Origin: an uncultured Verrucomicrobiota bacterium
Lineage (GTDB): Bacteria > Verrucomicrobiota > Kiritimatiellia > CAIQIC01 > Lenti-01
NCBI GenBank assembly: GCA_938003985.1
Contig: CALKWZ010000016.1
Span: 124,001-188,000, forward strand
Direction: 5' to 3'
DNA length: 64,000 nucleotides
Position numbers and translations under genes: made by a program. Numbering within the stretch: the stretch's first letter is position 1; every line of letters begins with the position of its first letter. Below, in pieces: positions 62,473 through 64,000 of the stretch. Under the pieces are notes generated by a model. It saw nothing but the letters and a program-made list of their open reading frames with translations. It searched no databases and was not told the origin of the DNA.

Positions 62473-63867
62473 GTGGCGCGTGGATGCAAGACGGCCTACG
62501 GCCTGGACGTTTCCGCCGGCCGGCTCGTGCTGGCCCGGTGCGGTCGCCGCGGCGCGCCGCAGGTCGCGCTGGCCGCCGCCGCCGATTCCGACGAAGCGCT
62601 CCGCGCCGTGCAGGCCGCGACCGCCGAAACCGCCCAAGGCGCCGCGGCGCTGGCCGTCGCCGCGCCGGCGGCCCTGACCGCCGTGCGGCGCCTGCGCGCG
62701 CCGTTCGCGTCCGTCCGCAAGGCCGCCAAGATCTGGCCGGCGCTGTTCGACGTGGAGCTGCCGTTCCCGGTGGAAAGCGCCGCCTGCTTCTACGGCGCGC
62801 CCCGCGTGGAAAACGGCGGCACCGCGGCCTTGGCCGCGGCCCTGCGCCGCAGCGATCTCGAGGCGTTCCTCGAAACCTGCCGCGCCGCCGGCGCCGACCC
62901 CACCCATTGCGACGCCGAAGCGCTCGCCTTGTGGAGCCAGCACGTCGCCGAAGCGCCCCCGGCGCGCGCCGACGGCGTCCGCGCGCTGGTCTGGCTGGGC
63001 GCCGACCACGTCGTCGTCGCGCGCGGCCGCGGCGCCGAGTTCATGGCCGCCCACGTGCTGCGCGCCTCGCCCGTGGCCGATCCGCATGCTTTCGCCGCGC
63101 TCTGGGCCGGCCGCGCGCGCCAGATCCTGGCCGCCCATCTCGCCGAAACGTCCGCGACGGAGCTCGATCTCTGGTGGACCGGGCCCGGCGCCGAAGACGA
63201 GCCGCGGCTGGCGGATTTGCGCCGCGCCCTGCCGGCGGAAATCGCCTGCCGCCACGAAACCCATCGCCAGCCCGCTTCGTTCCTGGCGCGGGCGCTGGCC
63301 CGCCGCGCGGCGGACGGCTCCGGCGTCAATTTCCGCGCGGGCCCCGACGCCCATCCGGCCGTGGTCCGCGCCGAATCCCGGGACCGGCGGCGGGCCTACC
63401 TCGGCGTGGCCGCCGCCGCCGCGCTCGTGCTGGCGCTCAATCTCGGCGAGGCCGTCGCGCGCCGCGGCCGGCTCGCGGCCGCCCAGCGGGAACTGGCGGC
63501 GCTCGCGCGGTCCGTCGCCGGCGAAGCCGTGCCCCGCGGCCAGGAAACCCTCATGGTCGAACGCGCGATTTCCCGCCGCGACGAGGAAACCAAGCCCTTC
63601 CGCATCGCGCGCGATCCCGCCGGCATGGAAGCCCAGCTCGCGCGCGTGATCGAGGAAGCCGCCGCCCTCGGCGTCGAGATCTCCCAACTGGGCCTTTCGC
63701 CCGCGGCCATCTCCCTCCGGGGCGCCGCGCCGAACCAGGCCGTCGTCGAAACGTTCGCGGATCGCCTGGAAGCGGGCGGCTGGAGCGTCCAGTCGGAAGC
63801 GGCCGGCACCGCGCCCGACGGCCGCCCGCAGTTCATCCTGAAAGGCATGGTGCGCCATGGCGGATGA
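62473..63867 (+). CDS. Type II secretion GspL/PilM-like protein
   Basis: This 464-residue protein has an actin-like N-terminal half, one membrane segment (about residues 310-330) and a C-terminal ferredoxin-like domain, the layout of GspL/PilM-PilN fusions. GTG start. It lies between gspK- and gspM-like genes. Confidence 0.65.
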   Translation: MARGCKTAYGLDVSAGRLVLARCGRRGAPQVALAAAADSDEALRAVQAATAETAQGAAALAVAAPAALTAVRRLRAPFASVRKAAKIWPALFDVELPFPVESAACFYGAPRVENGGTAALAAALRRSDLEAFLETCRAAGADPTHCDAEALALWSQHVAEAPPARADGVRALVWLGADHVVVARGRGAEFMAAHVLRASPVADPHAFAALWAGRARQILAAHLAETSATELDLWWTGPGAEDEPRLADLRRALPAEIACRHETHRQPASFLARALARRAADGSGVNFRAGPDAHPAVVRAESRDRRRAYLGVAAAAALVLALNLGEAVARRGRLAAAQRELAALARSVAGEAVPRGQETLMVERAISRRDEETKPFRIARDPAGMEAQLARVIEEAAALGVEISQLGLSPAAISLRGAAPNQAVVETFADRLEAGGWSVQSEAAGTAPDGRPQFILKGMVRHGG

Positions 63868-64000
63868 ACGCGTTTGGAAAGGACTGGCCGTGGCGCTGGC
63901 CGCGCTGGCCGCGGCCGCCACGCTGCACACGGCGCTTTCCGCGCCGCGCCAGCGGGAGCTGCTCGCGCGCAAGGAAGCGGATCTGGCCAAGATCCGGACC
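63857..64000 (+). CDS. GspM-like membrane protein (3' partial)
   Basis: The first 48 codons run off the window. They encode a short cytoplasmic start, one membrane segment (about residues 9-28) and the start of a charged helix, as in GspM. It overlaps the gspL-like gene by 11 bases. Confidence 0.5.
   Translation, partial: MADERVWKGLAVALAALAAAATLHTALSAPRQRELLARKEADLAKIRT

Overview
The window is 64 kb of high-GC bacterial chromosome with no plasmid, phage or IS genes. The gene set suggests a fermentative, probably anaerobic member of the PVC group, most like Kiritimatiellota. Three things point that way: a giant Asn/Thr-rich secreted protein with lamin-tail and choice-of-anchor D modules, a ferredoxin-type membrane hydrogenase, and acetate fermentation genes together with secreted glucan-active enzymes. 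This placement is an inference; there is no rRNA gene to settle it.

Layout. 1-11 kb: one giant secreted modular protein, cut by the left edge. 11-13.4 kb: hflX, a secreted gluzincin-like protease and tRNA-Gly(CCC) on the minus strand. 13.5-19.2 kb: two secreted GH13 glucan enzymes. 19.3-25.5 kb: a surface-sugar cluster (glycosyltransferases, CDP-glucose synthesis and dehydration, an epimerase, a flavoprotein). 25.5-36.8 kb: central metabolism and housekeeping (short pta, ilvE, tyrS, recD2, ackA, rpsU, leuCD, rsmE, a secreted triple-repeat protein). 36.8-45.7 kb: a minus-strand run holding a complete 14-gene Mbh-type [NiFe] hydrogenase/Mrp antiporter operon and a YceI-like gene. 45.8-53.8 kb: 6-phosphofructokinase, a DUF4139-like secreted protein, apgM, an ETF-QO-like flavoprotein, an aldose-1-epimerase-like protein and a PiT phosphate transporter. 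53.9-60 kb: a minus-strand operon with long pta, a TIM-barrel isomerase, gmd, an rmd-like reductase and a flippase-like membrane protein. 60.1-64 kb: galE followed by type II secretion gspK/L/M-like genes, the last cut by the right edge.

How it fits together. Secreted GH13 enzymes release sugars. Glycolysis (pfk, apgM) yields acetyl-CoA and reduced ferredoxin. Pta and AckA make ATP from acetyl-CoA. The Mbh complex oxidises ferredoxin, makes H2 and builds an ion gradient. The sugar-nucleotide clusters and the Gsp genes serve the cell surface and export.

Two regulatory themes stand out. Many first genes of transcription units have a TTGnnn-N16-18-TAnnnT promoter whose -10 box ends only 6-12 bases before the start codon, with no Shine-Dalgarno sequence; this implies leaderless or near-leaderless mRNAs. 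Palindromes of the form GTAAAnCGnTTTAC lie near the hydrogenase, the phosphate transporter and, in weaker form, both GH13 genes, which suggests a LacI-type regulon. Intergenic tandem arrays of 7-bp units also occur twice.
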